This document shows, piece after piece, positions 50,960 through 60,654 of a stretch of DNA of 64,000 bases; position 1 is the first letter of the stretch; every line of letters starts with the position of its first letter. Origin of the DNA: Pedobacter cryoconitis (GTDB lineage Bacteria > Bacteroidota > Bacteroidia > Sphingobacteriales > Sphingobacteriaceae). The stretch covers positions 1,821,090 through 1,885,089 of the forward strand of contig JAAAFW010000015.1 of the NCBI GenBank assembly GCA_019352875.1, read 5' to 3'. The notes beneath the pieces were generated by a model that did not search any database, was not told where the DNA came from, and saw nothing but the letters and a program-made list of their open reading frames with translations. A program made the translations under genes and the position numbers.

Positions 50960-52322
50960 TAAATGTATTTTCAGTTAGAACGAATACTTCAACCTCTCTG
51001 TCAACTTGCTTCAGATTTAAGCCATACCCTTTTAATATTTCTTGCAACGCAGATATATCCTTCCAGGACTTCAAACTAAAACTCATATTCACTTTGCCAG
51101 TAAATCCGGTCTCATCAAAAACGGGTGGATTACCATAAAACTGATTCATCTTCCAAACCAAACTACTTAATTCGTCATTTTTAATGTGGATTTCCGGTGT
51201 ATCCATTTCACTTAAATTCTCATGGTTATTATTCTTGGAAGTGATGTTTTTTAAATTGTCAATCCGATATAAAGCAAGGCATTTCATTTTTCTCTTTTCG
51301 AAGCGGCCGTGCAAGCCCAACAAGTTATCAAGATCATTAATTACCCTTTCTGCTGCTTGCTTCTCTGTTTGCAATGTGTCCGGAGTTAACCCCTCATAAC
51401 AGATATACGTTCTTTTCCGGTATTCATAATTATAATCTGCCGCATTTTCCTTTCTAAGATATTTAGAAGGGTCATTAACCTCTAATATAATGTGGCTGGG
51501 CTCCACAAGATTTGAATTTTCATTTACAATTAAATACTTTGAAAGATAGGCATTGATGATAGGAAGATTAATAATATAGTCTCTTCTGAAATCGTTTATC
51601 GAATCTCTCACAACCCCTGATTTTACAAAAACCCCATCCTGAAAGAGGCCGGAAACAACACTATATCTCTTTAGTCTACCCTGAAACTTACTTCTGTCCT
51701 GATATACCATTGGAACAGTCAGGTCCATAGCAGGAAGAAAATCATCTTTTAGCGGCCAGTCATTTTTATTCCCATCCAGTATATATTGAATATTCTCGCG
51801 ACTAACGTAATCCTGCTCTGTTATTGCAACTAACTTCCCTTTATAGATCCAAACCAAATGAGAGACGACCTTATGAGGGAAGTACTGATTAAGTAAACTG
51901 TTTTCAACTACCCATGGAATTTGAACGTTATGTTTTGAAAGATACCCTTTTTTGTTCGTTAAGTATTTTCGTATAAATGTTTCATTCTCCCTTTGAAGTG
52001 TTCCCTTTAGATATCCCTCTCCCCCTACTACCGCTAAAATATGTATGCGATCACCAAACTCTTTCTGCAAATGATCTTTTTTGATCAAACCTTCTATGCA
52101 AGAACTGCAACTGGTATTCATGAAATCAAGAATTAGTAAATCATTTTTATAATCGGAGAGTTTAGCTGATCTCGTGTTACCATCGTAACTGACAATTTTG
52201 GTTAAAGGAACATCCGGTACATAGTCTCCAACCACGACCTTCGAAGCTTGGTTATTATTCGAAGCCATCGATAATAGTGGCAATAGTATTAATAGAATTA
52301 TTATATTTTTCATTCGTGTCAT
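50943..52322 (-). CDS. TlpA-like thioredoxin fused to a DUF3738-type C-domain
   Basis: 459 residues. The start could be either of two Met codons, 52322 or 52313 (MKNIIILLILLPLLSMASN, the better signal peptide). A thioredoxin-like fold (about 25-195) has LDFMNTSCSSCIEGL with the CxxC pair. A central region without clear homologues follows. The C-terminal 80 residues (YGNPPVFDETGFTGKVNMSF, LQEILKGYGLNLKQ, VEVFVLTE) match the DUF3738/TIGR03435 pattern. It is exported to the periplasm. It follows susD by 55 bases as the last gene of the sigma/FecR-linked SusCD locus. Confidence 0.85.
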   Translation of the reverse strand: MTRMKNIIILLILLPLLSMASNNNQASKVVVGDYVPDVPLTKIVSYDGNTRSAKLSDYKNDLLILDFMNTSCSSCIEGLIKKDHLQKEFGDRIHILAVVGGEGYLKGTLQRENETFIRKYLTNKKGYLSKHNVQIPWVVENSLLNQYFPHKVVSHLVWIYKGKLVAITEQDYVSRENIQYILDGNKNDWPLKDDFLPAMDLTVPMVYQDRSKFQGRLKRYSVVSGLFQDGVFVKSGVVRDSINDFRRDYIINLPIINAYLSKYLIVNENSNLVEPSHIILEVNDPSKYLRKENAADYNYEYRKRTYICYEGLTPDTLQTEKQAAERVINDLDNLLGLHGRFEKRKMKCLALYRIDNLKNITSKNNNHENLSEMDTPEIHIKNDELSSLVWKMNQFYGNPPVFDETGFTGKVNMSFSLKSWKDISALQEILKGYGLNLKQVDREVEVFVLTENTFNNRDR

Positions 52323-52377
52323 AAAAAAGATTTAAGGATAGCATGCTGTTAGTGGACGAATTAAAAAAAGCAAATTA

Positions 52378-53733
52378 TTATCTCGAATTTTGCGGTATAT
52401 CTACTCTTTCCAAAACTTCCCTTGGTATTAATAATGTATATCTTAAGTCATTAGGCGGTAAAGTGTATTCTTTACCTTCCAGGGTACGACGTAATGTAAC
52501 GGCAAACCTGGCATCCTTATTTAAACGCCTGAGATCAGACCATCTTAATGCTCTGAACGGTAGTTCCCGTCTTCTTTCTAATAAAACTAATTTTAGTGCC
52601 TCTTCTGAACTATTTGCAGTTACCGGTGTATAACTACTATCCCAGCGACTCTCCCGCAATTTATTCAGATCAGCCATAGCCAGAATGGTATTGCCTGCTC
52701 TGGCAGAACATTCGGCGCGGATGAGATACATTTCATCAGTTGCAAAACCCACAAAAATATCGCCCTGATTATAGGTCCCCTGAAATTCTTTGTTACCTGC
52801 ATTATCCCGAAAAAAAACCGTCTTTCTCAGATCACCATTATTATATAATCGGTATAATTCCGGACTTACTTTTCCATACGAGACAGGCACATAACCTGTG
52901 GCATTCGCCTCATACAAAACTTCATCATTAAATCTGGGTATTGGAAAATATTCATTCGGGTCGATTATTTTAAAATCCATCAGGACATCATGTTGTTTTA
53001 GACTTAGGTCAGCGTAATTATATGCTTTTGTAAAATCACCTGTTATCAAACACACCCGGGCTAATGCTGCATATGCTGCCGCCTTCACTGGCATGGCCAC
53101 TGATTTAGATGGTTTACTTCCAGGTTTAACTGCTGGCAATAATTCGGCAGCAGTGACAAGGTCAGTTAAAATCCTATCGAATGTCTGCTGGAGTGTACCA
53201 CGGTCGACTTTTTCGCTGATATCAGGCGTATACCGAATGGGAATCCCCAACTCATGACTTGCAGTGCTGGTCGAATACGGGACACAGAAAATTTCCGTAA
53301 GTGTGTAAAACGAAAATGACCTTAAAAGCAGAGCAGCTCCTTTGATACTTTTCCATTGCTGCTGTTGTTGTATAGTTGGATTGATTTTGTTGATAACAGA
53401 CAGCACCTGATTAGCGATAAGAATACAGTTATAGGGAGATGACCATTCTGAGAATCCAACTTCCGCTTTATTCAGCCATAAATAGGGCTCTCTTTCATTC
53501 AATGCCAGAGTTGCCCAATCATTATCCGGCAAGTAATAGTCATCTGAGGAGATTTCTCCAACACTTGGATAACCCTGTCCAATTACCCGGACATTATTTA
53601 ATAAGGCCTGGCAATCATCAAGAGTAGTTGGCACTACTTGACTTTTATCCGGTTTTAGATCAAGGTATTTTTCACAGGATAAGCTGAAGCATGCTAGCGA
53701 CGCCAATAAAAGGCATTTTATAATATTTTTCAT
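52378..53733 (-). CDS. RagB/SusD-family nutrient-uptake lipoprotein
   Basis: 451 residues. The signal peptide ends at lipobox SLSC (Cys about 20), followed by EKYLDLKPDKSQVVPTTLDDCQALLNN, a start common among SusD-like proteins in FecR-linked loci. LRSFSFYTLTEIF and FATDEMYLIRAECSARAGN..ADLNKLRESRWD are conserved RagB/SusD blocks. It forms the ligand-capturing lid of the STN-type SusC encoded 9 bases upstream. The substrate is unknown. Confidence 0.92.
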   Translation of the reverse strand: MKNIIKCLLLASLACFSLSCEKYLDLKPDKSQVVPTTLDDCQALLNNVRVIGQGYPSVGEISSDDYYLPDNDWATLALNEREPYLWLNKAEVGFSEWSSPYNCILIANQVLSVINKINPTIQQQQQWKSIKGAALLLRSFSFYTLTEIFCVPYSTSTASHELGIPIRYTPDISEKVDRGTLQQTFDRILTDLVTAAELLPAVKPGSKPSKSVAMPVKAAAYAALARVCLITGDFTKAYNYADLSLKQHDVLMDFKIIDPNEYFPIPRFNDEVLYEANATGYVPVSYGKVSPELYRLYNNGDLRKTVFFRDNAGNKEFQGTYNQGDIFVGFATDEMYLIRAECSARAGNTILAMADLNKLRESRWDSSYTPVTANSSEEALKLVLLERRRELPFRALRWSDLRRLNKDARFAVTLRRTLEGKEYTLPPNDLRYTLLIPREVLERVDIPQNSR

Positions 53734-53742
53734 CGTATCTAA

Positions 53743-56700
53743 TTAAAAGTTTGCGTTCATTCCTACTGCAATAGTTTTAGGAACTGGATAACTACTGTAA
53801 GAATCCGGGTCCAGGCCTAGCTTGTTTGCCTTCCATATTATGCCCAGATTACTGGCATTTGCGAATATTTTTAAATTCCGAAATGCTGATCCAAGCTTAT
53901 TAACCATATAACTTACAGTGACATCTTGTAGTCTCACGTGGTCTGCCTTAGCAACAAGCGCTTCTGAACCTGTATAAAATTGTTCACGAAGGGAATTATT
54001 AGGATAAATAAAAGACGGTACATTGGTAAATTTCTCATCCCCTGGTTTTTGCCAACGCAATGCATAGTCTCCATGTCCGACTACCGGATTTCTCGACGCG
54101 CCGCTTAGCAGTGCGTCATAATTAATACTGTTTCGTCTGAACACATAGCCAAATTTGGCAACGATATTGGCAGAAACGGCAATATTTTTATAAGTAAAAG
54201 TATTACGAATTGCCCCTGAATAAATGGGTACGGCACTTCCATTATACCGTAACTGATCGGGGCCTACGCTAGTCAGTAATTTATAATCTTTACTTTTCTC
54301 TCCATTCAGATAACCAATAGGGTCACCGGTTTGTGGATCTAAACCCGCCCATTTATAAGAAAATACTGAAAGAACTGGTCTGCCGACCATTAGCGTTCCC
54401 GGTATACTTAGAACCGATCCTAAATAATTGCCAATTTCATTACTTATGGGGGTATATTTGGTTACCTCATTCCTATTGTAATTAAAAAAAAGATCCGCGT
54501 TCCATTTTACGTTTCCATTCAATATATTGGAATGCAATGTAATATCTACTCCACTTCCTTTCAATGCTGAACTATTGTAAGTTGCATTGGAGAATCCTGT
54601 CGTATAATCTAAAGGAGTGGTATTTAACACATCCTTCGCTGAACGTGAATAATACTCTACACTACCGGAGAGTACATTATTTTTGGTATTAAAATCGACA
54701 CCTAAATTAAAGTTGGATACCCTCTCCCACCTCAATTGATCATTGGCCGGATTAATTAAATCGGCATAAGGCAGATTTATAATAAAATCATTAGTATTTG
54801 CATATCTAATCGTACTATAAGCAGATAACTTATTATTTGTATTTCCCTGATAGCCATAAGTTACCCTTAACTTCAATTCGGGGATTAAACTAAAATGGTA
54901 GAAACTTTCCTGAGAAAGATTCCAGCTTAAGCCAGCAGACCAAAATGGTGCACCACGCAGGTTAGTAGCTACACCAAATAAATTGGCTTCATCCTTCCTG
55001 GCGCTTGCAGAAAGTGTATAACGCTGATTGTAGGTATAAGCGGCGTTTGCGAAATAGGATATAAATCGATAGCGCAGATCTGAAAATGAGATCCCACTCG
55101 GCATACTTACAAAAGAAGAGATAGGCGAAATAAACTGTGTAATATTATCAACGTCTGCATGGGTGAGTAACAAATCGTTATACCCATAGACTATAGAACT
55201 GTTATATTGATCAATCTTTTGACTTTGCTCCGCACCAATCAACGCGTCTAGCTGATGAAGACTACCCCATTTCTTATTTGCATTCACCTGCCCTCTTATA
55301 TTATAAGAACTACCGTTTCCATTATCCTGCCCCAAAATGCCGCCTATGGGTAAATTACGAATAGTTTGATCCCCGTTAAATTTTGTAAGTAAGTTAATCT
55401 GATTTCTGGTATAGTAAGATTCCTGACCTTCCAGGTATTTTGTATTTGAAAGTGTTCTGGTATATTGATAACGAACGCTTGCACTAAAAACATCCGAAAT
55501 CTGATATTTTATTCCAGTATTTACCAGCCAGTCATATGATCTGATTTGGCTGGAACTTGCATCAAGTTCTGCTAAAGGCCGATAGTTCCAATCTAAATAA
55601 CGTGAATCTGCAGTGCTCAGAAAACGCGCACTGATATCTTTACCGACTATTAAAGGATCACCATTATCATCAGCCAATCTGGTATAGGGAAGTGTACCTA
55701 AAGGCGAGTATAAGATATTACTGTATCTTCCTATGCTATTGTTGCTATTTTGACTGTACATACTCTGCAGTTCAAATTCTAGTTTTTTTATGGGTTTATA
55801 GGTGAATCCGGTTCGTAATGTGAGCCTGTCACCGTTATTCTTAACCACGTTATACTGGTTTTTATCATATCCCCCTGAAAGCTGATAAGTAAACTGATTG
55901 GTTCCTCCGTTTATGTTTAATGCATATTGTTGCGCGATACTGCTTCGATAGATATATTTCATGTAATCACGCCGAACGTCCTGATTTCGGAAAGCATCAA
56001 TTTGTTTATCTGCTTCAGTCTGGGAAATAGTTCCACCTGGTTGTCTTGCCTGTAGTAACAGCTCTACAACGGGAGAAAGGTAAGGACGACTGGAACTTTT
56101 GATTTTATTGTCATAAAACCCCTTGTTAAACAGAAATTTTTCCAGATCGATATAATCATTACTGCTCATGGTTTTGAGCTTAAACAAATCCGGTTTGTCC
56201 TGAATGGTGACATTACTGGTAAAAGACACAGATGCAGCTTTATTGTACTGCCCTTTTTTCGTCGTAATAACAATTACCCCATTAGCTGCTCTTGCGCCCC
56301 AGATAGAAGCCGCAGCTGCATCTTTCAAAATGGTTACGCTTTCAACATCATTTGGATTAATGTTATTCAGATCGCCCTCATAAGGGAAATTATCCAGAAT
56401 CAATAAGGGAGATGCCATAGATTGCGTAAGCGTGCTCAGACCCCGTATGGTTACCTGCCCAAGTCCGGGTGCTCTGGTAGAATTTTGTCGCCTGTCAATC
56501 AATAAACCTGGCGTCACGTTTTCCAGCCGGCTCAGAATATTTACTCCTGTACTGCGGTTTAATAAAGCATTGTCGACCTTCTCAAAGGAGCCGGTTGCTC
56601 TCTCTTTTGGCAGGTCCTGATAACCGGTACTTACTACGGTAACGCCTTTGAGCTCCCCGGAAACCTCCTCCAGTTTAATCACCAGATTAACATCTGCACC

Positions 56701-57294
56701 TGATACGGTCACCTCTTTGGTTTGATAACCAATATAGGAAACGATAAGCACTGCGTTCTCCCCCGGCACATTCACGGAGAAATTACCATCTCCGGATGTT
56801 GTAATAGCTATTTTAGATTCACTACCCTTAAGTTTAATCGTAGCTCCAGGCAGGCCGTTACCCTTCTCATCCACGACTTTTCCGCTAACAATAATGTCTT
56901 TATTCAATACTGCAGACCTGGGATTTTCATTTCTGAGAGAAATAATAATGCTCTTGTCTTCAAATGTAAAATCCAGGGGCTGCCCGGCTGAAATCTGTTT
57001 CAGCACTCCGGATAATTCCATATTTTTTACGTTGATAGTAACCGGACGGGCATTTCTGATTGCGCCTGCGGTAAGCATAAAGTCGAGACCTGTTTGCAAC
57101 CTGATTTCTTTAATCACCTGCACCAATGGTTTATTGTGTGCTGAAAGGCTGATTTTCTGTGCAAAAGAATTTGCACTCACTTGTACTATAAAAGTAATAA
57201 GCAGCACGGTGGTGAAGTTAATCCCGCGAATTAACCTCCTTATAATTCTGTTGCGCAGAGGCACAACAGGATCTTTACGATAAAATCTGTACAT
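53743..57294 (-). CDS. STN-domain SusC/RagA TonB-dependent transporter
   Basis: 1183 residues from the ATG at 57292-57294 (MYRFYRKDPVVPL); a longer frame adds 20 unlikely residues. An N-terminal hydrophobic segment (about 30-45) serves as signal. The STN domain (about 50-115, LSAHNKPLVQVIKEIRLQTGLDFML) reaches a partner FecR. Then come a CarboxypepD_reg-like domain (about 130-210), the plug (about 215-345, SGELKGVTVVSTGYQ, DNFPYEG, AAAASIWGARAANGVIVITTKKG) and a large barrel. The presence of STN plus neighbouring fecR and ECF sigma genes shows it can signal substrate arrival to its own transcription. Partner SusD follows. Confidence 0.94.
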   Translation of the reverse strand: MYRFYRKDPVVPLRNRIIRRLIRGINFTTVLLITFIVQVSANSFAQKISLSAHNKPLVQVIKEIRLQTGLDFMLTAGAIRNARPVTINVKNMELSGVLKQISAGQPLDFTFEDKSIIISLRNENPRSAVLNKDIIVSGKVVDEKGNGLPGATIKLKGSESKIAITTSGDGNFSVNVPGENAVLIVSYIGYQTKEVTVSGADVNLVIKLEEVSGELKGVTVVSTGYQDLPKERATGSFEKVDNALLNRSTGVNILSRLENVTPGLLIDRRQNSTRAPGLGQVTIRGLSTLTQSMASPLLILDNFPYEGDLNNINPNDVESVTILKDAAAASIWGARAANGVIVITTKKGQYNKAASVSFTSNVTIQDKPDLFKLKTMSSNDYIDLEKFLFNKGFYDNKIKSSSRPYLSPVVELLLQARQPGGTISQTEADKQIDAFRNQDVRRDYMKYIYRSSIAQQYALNINGGTNQFTYQLSGGYDKNQYNVVKNNGDRLTLRTGFTYKPIKKLEFELQSMYSQNSNNSIGRYSNILYSPLGTLPYTRLADDNGDPLIVGKDISARFLSTADSRYLDWNYRPLAELDASSSQIRSYDWLVNTGIKYQISDVFSASVRYQYTRTLSNTKYLEGQESYYTRNQINLLTKFNGDQTIRNLPIGGILGQDNGNGSSYNIRGQVNANKKWGSLHQLDALIGAEQSQKIDQYNSSIVYGYNDLLLTHADVDNITQFISPISSFVSMPSGISFSDLRYRFISYFANAAYTYNQRYTLSASARKDEANLFGVATNLRGAPFWSAGLSWNLSQESFYHFSLIPELKLRVTYGYQGNTNNKLSAYSTIRYANTNDFIINLPYADLINPANDQLRWERVSNFNLGVDFNTKNNVLSGSVEYYSRSAKDVLNTTPLDYTTGFSNATYNSSALKGSGVDITLHSNILNGNVKWNADLFFNYNRNEVTKYTPISNEIGNYLGSVLSIPGTLMVGRPVLSVFSYKWAGLDPQTGDPIGYLNGEKSKDYKLLTSVGPDQLRYNGSAVPIYSGAIRNTFTYKNIAVSANIVAKFGYVFRRNSINYDALLSGASRNPVVGHGDYALRWQKPGDEKFTNVPSFIYPNNSLREQFYTGSEALVAKADHVRLQDVTVSYMVNKLGSAFRNLKIFANASNLGIIWKANKLGLDPDSYSSYPVPKTIAVGMNANF

Positions 57295-57389
57295 TCGTTT
57301 AGTTTGGATTGATGCGTTTAGCCAGTCATTTCTAGGTGGTTCAGCTCTTCGCAATAATGAAATATTTAATATTTTCTATCCAGGCTATA

Positions 57390-57412
57390 CCATCCCAATT
57401 AGCGTTGGGGTG
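57390..57412 (-). other. Hairpin between fecR and the STN-type susC
   Basis: CCATCCCAA-TTAGCG-TTGGGGTGG (plus-strand view; one G-T pair in the stem). On the minus strand, the direction of the genes, it is followed by TATAGCC and not a T-run. It may partly separate fecR from susC expression, as is usual in such loci. Confidence 0.5.
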
Positions 57413-57446
57413 GTTTTTCATAGGATGGATTAAATGCAGGGTATGG

Positions 57447-58619
57447 TTATTTCATAATTAAGATCCTCCTTCCTTCGATCTTAAAATGAATACCTCTTGT
57501 TTTTTCCAGGACATTCAGTACCTGGTTGATATTTTTACTTCTGGAGATTGTACCATAGAACTTTTCATCGGTTAATTCTCCCTGATATATGATATCGACA
57601 TCATACCATCTGGAAATCTGACGCATTATACTTTCGATACCCTCATTATTAAAATAGAAGTCCCCGTTTTTCCAGGCCATGTCTTCGCTGAGATCTGCTT
57701 CGGAAACTTTGATCCGGGTTCCCGTCCGAACAGCACGTTCTCCCGGTTTAAGAACTTTAACTTCTCCATTTCCTGAAACCTGCACAGAACCTTCCAGTAA
57801 GGTCGTTACGGCATTCGGCTCATCAACATAACTGCTGACATTAAAATGCGTACCCAGCACTTTAACTTCCTGGCCACCGGTCTGCACAACAAAAGGTTGT
57901 TTCCTGTTTTTGGCAACCTCGAAATAAGCCTCCCCGGATAATTCCACTCTACGCTCTTTAAGCGCATGGAAAGAAGATGGAAATTTCAATTTGGATGCCG
58001 CGTTTAACCAGATCAGTGAAGAATCGGGCAGGCGGATCTGATACTGTTCACCCCTTGCAGTAGAAAGCATATTATAGGAGTTTTTTTGCCCAGCTCCTGC
58101 TTTATTCCCTCCAGTATTCCGAACGCTATATATCAAAGCTCCCTCTTCATTTTTGGATATTACTACACCAGATTCATTCGCCAGCTCGCCCTTTGAAGCA
58201 TCTGAAAGTAAGATTTTACGCCCGTTGGCCAGAACTAAGGTCGCCCCCTCCTTCCCCGGAGTAATTTCATGAGTAACCATTTTCTCTTTTGTTTCCTGTA
58301 TCCGGGGCCTGTTAATTAAGAGCAAGCTTCCACCGATAATCAGCACAGCAGCAGCAGCTCTCCACATTATCTTTAAACTGGAAGTTTGTTTTGGGACGAT
58401 GGGGTCTTTAATCGTGTCAAATATTAAAGCAGCTCTTTCAGCAGACAGATCCTTATATCTTTCCAGGGGTAAATGATAGTATGCATCCGTCAATGCAGCC
58501 TTTATAAATTCTTCGGCCTCACCGTCCAGCAACAATGTCTCAAATTCCCTCAGTTCCTCCCTGGTAGATTCCAGATTCAAATAACCCGCACATAAAAAAG
58601 CAACTCTCTCTCTATCCAT
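57447..58619 (-). CDS. FecR-type anti-sigma factor/membrane regulator
   Basis: 390 residues. The cytoplasmic N-terminus (about 1-87) should hold the sigma factor. One membrane span (about 89-106, WRAAAAVLIIGGSLLLI) follows. The periplasmic FecR domain (about 185-285) has LSTARGEQYQIRLPDSSLIW, ASKLKFPSSF, VELSGEAYFEVAKN and LEGSVQVS. A DUF4974-type C-domain (about 315-390) ends RILIMK. It receives a signal from the STN domain of SusC and releases or activates the ECF sigma factor encoded next to it, 88 bases upstream. Confidence 0.95.
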   Translation of the reverse strand: MDRERVAFLCAGYLNLESTREELREFETLLLDGEAEEFIKAALTDAYYHLPLERYKDLSAERAALIFDTIKDPIVPKQTSSLKIMWRAAAAVLIIGGSLLLINRPRIQETKEKMVTHEITPGKEGATLVLANGRKILLSDASKGELANESGVVISKNEEGALIYSVRNTGGNKAGAGQKNSYNMLSTARGEQYQIRLPDSSLIWLNAASKLKFPSSFHALKERRVELSGEAYFEVAKNRKQPFVVQTGGQEVKVLGTHFNVSSYVDEPNAVTTLLEGSVQVSGNGEVKVLKPGERAVRTGTRIKVSEADLSEDMAWKNGDFYFNNEGIESIMRQISRWYDVDIIYQGELTDEKFYGTISRSKNINQVLNVLEKTRGIHFKIEGRRILIMK

Positions 58620-58707
58620 CTTAGACCAATTTTTATCCGGCGCAGGAAAGAATTCCTATGCATTTATGAGGTAGACGGCAGCAAAAGATAAAGGGGGGTA
58701 CTGAGAT

Positions 58708-59298
58708 CTAAAATAATCTTAAAATGACTGCTAAGATCAGAATGTCGGTGTTCTTATCCATATATTCCCGTACAGCACGCAATGCTATTTTCATATAGGA
58801 TTGTACCGTCAGGGGCGAGAGATTCATGATTTTAGCGACTTCATCATATTTTAACCCCTGCTGTTTACATAGCTCATAAACCTGCCTTTGCTGCGGAGGT
58901 AATTGTGCAATAGCTTCAGCAAGTATCAGTCGGGTATCTTTTAAGATGATCTGCTCCTCAGTTTCATTGGTACTAAATTCAAAGTTGTTTTTAAGGAACT
59001 GGTCGTTGCGGTACCTGAGTGCTGATTGCCGCAGAATATCCAGGGAACGATTTCTGGCGATAGTAATTAGATAACTTTCCAGGTTAAGTATTTCCGGCAG
59101 ACCGACTCTGTTTAGCCATATTTTCAGGAAAGTTTCCTGTACAATTTCCTCTGCAAGCAATTCAGATTTTAACAGGTGCAGTGCGTATTTGTATATAGAT
59201 TGATAATAGAAATCATATACCTCCCGGAATGCCTGGTGATCCCCTGCTGCAATCTTTATCAAAACAGATTGCTCATTTGGAAATGGATTGACGCGCAT
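58708..59298 (-). CDS. ECF-type RNA polymerase sigma factor
   Basis: 196 residues. Region 2 (about 24-92) has FREVYDFYYQSIYKYALHLL and EEIVQETFLKIW. Region 4 (about 130-185) has LPPQQRQVYELCKQQGLKYDEVAKIMNLSPLTVQSYMKIALRAVREY, the form of FecI-like Bacteroidota sigma factors. It most probably drives the susC-susD-TlpA transcript downstream under FecR control. A weak promoter-like pair (TTG-N20-TTTATTTG on the minus strand) and very AT-rich DNA lie upstream. Confidence 0.94.
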   Translation of the reverse strand: MRVNPFPNEQSVLIKIAAGDHQAFREVYDFYYQSIYKYALHLLKSELLAEEIVQETFLKIWLNRVGLPEILNLESYLITIARNRSLDILRQSALRYRNDQFLKNNFEFSTNETEEQIILKDTRLILAEAIAQLPPQQRQVYELCKQQGLKYDEVAKIMNLSPLTVQSYMKIALRAVREYMDKNTDILILAVILRLF

Positions 59299-59307
59299 AA
59301 AAATTTG

Positions 59308-59324
59308 CTATTCTTATAGAATAG
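59308..59324. promoter_or_regulatory. Palindrome CTATTC-TTATA-GAATAG ahead of the sigma gene
   Basis: Six-base inverted arms with a 5-base centre, 10 bases before the sigma start and within a very AT-rich stretch. The neighbouring TetR-family gene makes a repressor site possible, but the palindrome is short and no experiment or second copy supports it. Confidence 0.3.
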
Positions 59325-59413
59325 ATCAATTATATATAAAATATATTATAATATATAAATTGAGATAGCAAATAAACTTACAAGGAAATAGAGGGGCAAT
59401 AAACATCGAAACC

Positions 59414-60019
59414 TTATCGTGCCAATAAGATCCCGTCACATAGTTTTTTAAGGTAAGCGACTACCTCGTTAATCTCTGCTTCTGAATACGCTGTTTGATT
59501 ACCAGAAACTGCTTTATGATCAGAACGGGTACGGATGAGATACTGCTGTACAGTTCCGATTATAGAAAGATAAAGGAACCCCGGATCTACATGGGATGCG
59601 AAAATTAATTTTTGCTTCCCGGAATCAATAATTTTGGTAAAATACTTCCGGTTTGCATCGTCAAGATTTTGCAGCGCCTTTATGTTTTTAACATAACTAC
59701 TCATTAGCTGTTCCTGGAATAATATCCTTGAAACCTCATCATTTCCAAGAATATAAAAAGCATAAATTTCAATCAGGCTATGGATTTTCTCCAGTTCAGA
59801 GATATCCAGTTCCACTACATCTTTTATTTTTTCGATCAGCTCACTAGTATTGGATGCCACAATATTTTCCAGTAACTTTTCTTTACTACTAAAATAGTAA
59901 TTGATCATTGACAGATTTACCCCTGCCATTAACGCGATCTCTCTGGTTGAACTGGCCATATAACCTTTTTGCGCAAATAGGCGGATAGCCACATTCATTA
60001 TTTCATACTTTACACTCAT
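59414..60019 (-). CDS. TetR/AcrR-family transcriptional regulator
   Basis: 201 residues from MSVKYEIMNVAIRLFAQKGY; an upstream ATG adds six residues. The HTH (about 8-55) has FAQKGYMASSTREIALMAGVNLSMINYYFSSKEKLL, the TetR hallmark. The C-terminal ligand domain (about 70-200) matches the TetR_C_33/CecR-like style but the ligand is unknown. It lies upstream of the sigma gene on the same strand, 115 bases away. No efflux pump gene is adjacent, so the target is open. Confidence 0.92.
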   Translation of the reverse strand: MSVKYEIMNVAIRLFAQKGYMASSTREIALMAGVNLSMINYYFSSKEKLLENIVASNTSELIEKIKDVVELDISELEKIHSLIEIYAFYILGNDEVSRILFQEQLMSSYVKNIKALQNLDDANRKYFTKIIDSGKQKLIFASHVDPGFLYLSIIGTVQQYLIRTRSDHKAVSGNQTAYSEAEINEVVAYLKKLCDGILLAR

Positions 60020-60181
60020 ATTTTCCCTCCGTAACATTCCGGTACCGCCGCAGCAAATTAGCTGATCGATCCTGGAAACGCCAAGAGTCGTAAATTACAA
60101 AAGAAAAATAGAAAACCGGTTCAAAAAGGCTCTGAAATGGTCAGGCAACTAACATATTTAATTTATACAGCCCCCGAATGT

Positions 60182-60613
60182 TCATCTTTCAGGCAACCTG
60201 ATTTCTTTCATCTGTTGTCCGTTTTCGTAATATCGCAGATATTCCAATTTTCCATTCTGGGCATAAACCTTCCATTCCCCAATATAAAACCAATGAAATT
60301 GTTCCGGATCTGATATATCTGTCCTGGCTTTACCGCGCGAAGAAATCTTTCCATTATCATGATAAATCTTAATAAGGCTAATATTCCCGCGGTACCTTTC
60401 ATTACTTGTTAGTGTGTCATTCCTATAATACTTCCAGTTACCCCGTTCTCTGCCATTATTTTTATAATGATAAATAAACTTATAGTTCTGCCCGTTGACC
60501 ATAGTTTGTTCAACCCATTTTCCAACTTTTTTACCATTTGCATATCGATTAGTCTTGCATGCTGGCAATATTAGAATCAACAATCCAGTAAACATTACAA
60601 ATGCTTTCATCAT
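60182..60613 (-). CDS. MORN/YwqK-like repeat lipoprotein
   Basis: 143 residues. The leader ends at lipobox LPAC (Cys about 19), so it is probably an outer-membrane or periplasmic lipoprotein. The body has repeated short strands of the YwqK/MORN type: YANGKKVGKWVEQ, YKNNGRERGNWKYY, IKIYHDNGKISSRGKA, VYAQNGKLEYLRYYENGQQ. Despite the YwqK family's label as antitoxin, no toxin gene is adjacent. A short 53-residue ORF lies just upstream on the same strand. Confidence 0.8.
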   Translation of the reverse strand: MMKAFVMFTGLLILILPACKTNRYANGKKVGKWVEQTMVNGQNYKFIYHYKNNGRERGNWKYYRNDTLTSNERYRGNISLIKIYHDNGKISSRGKARTDISDPEQFHWFYIGEWKVYAQNGKLEYLRYYENGQQMKEIRLPER

Positions 60614-60654
60614 ATATGTATTTTAGAGTAACAAGCTTTGTAATGGACTGCAAA

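Noticed and set aside
52343..52633. 96-residue plus-strand ORF
   Set aside because: It lies almost fully inside the coding strand complement of the well-supported SusD gene and has no homologous look.
60182..60613. Toxin-antitoxin module based on the YwqK-like protein
   Set aside because: The protein has a lipobox and MORN-like repeats and no toxin gene lies next to it; the family label alone is not evidence.
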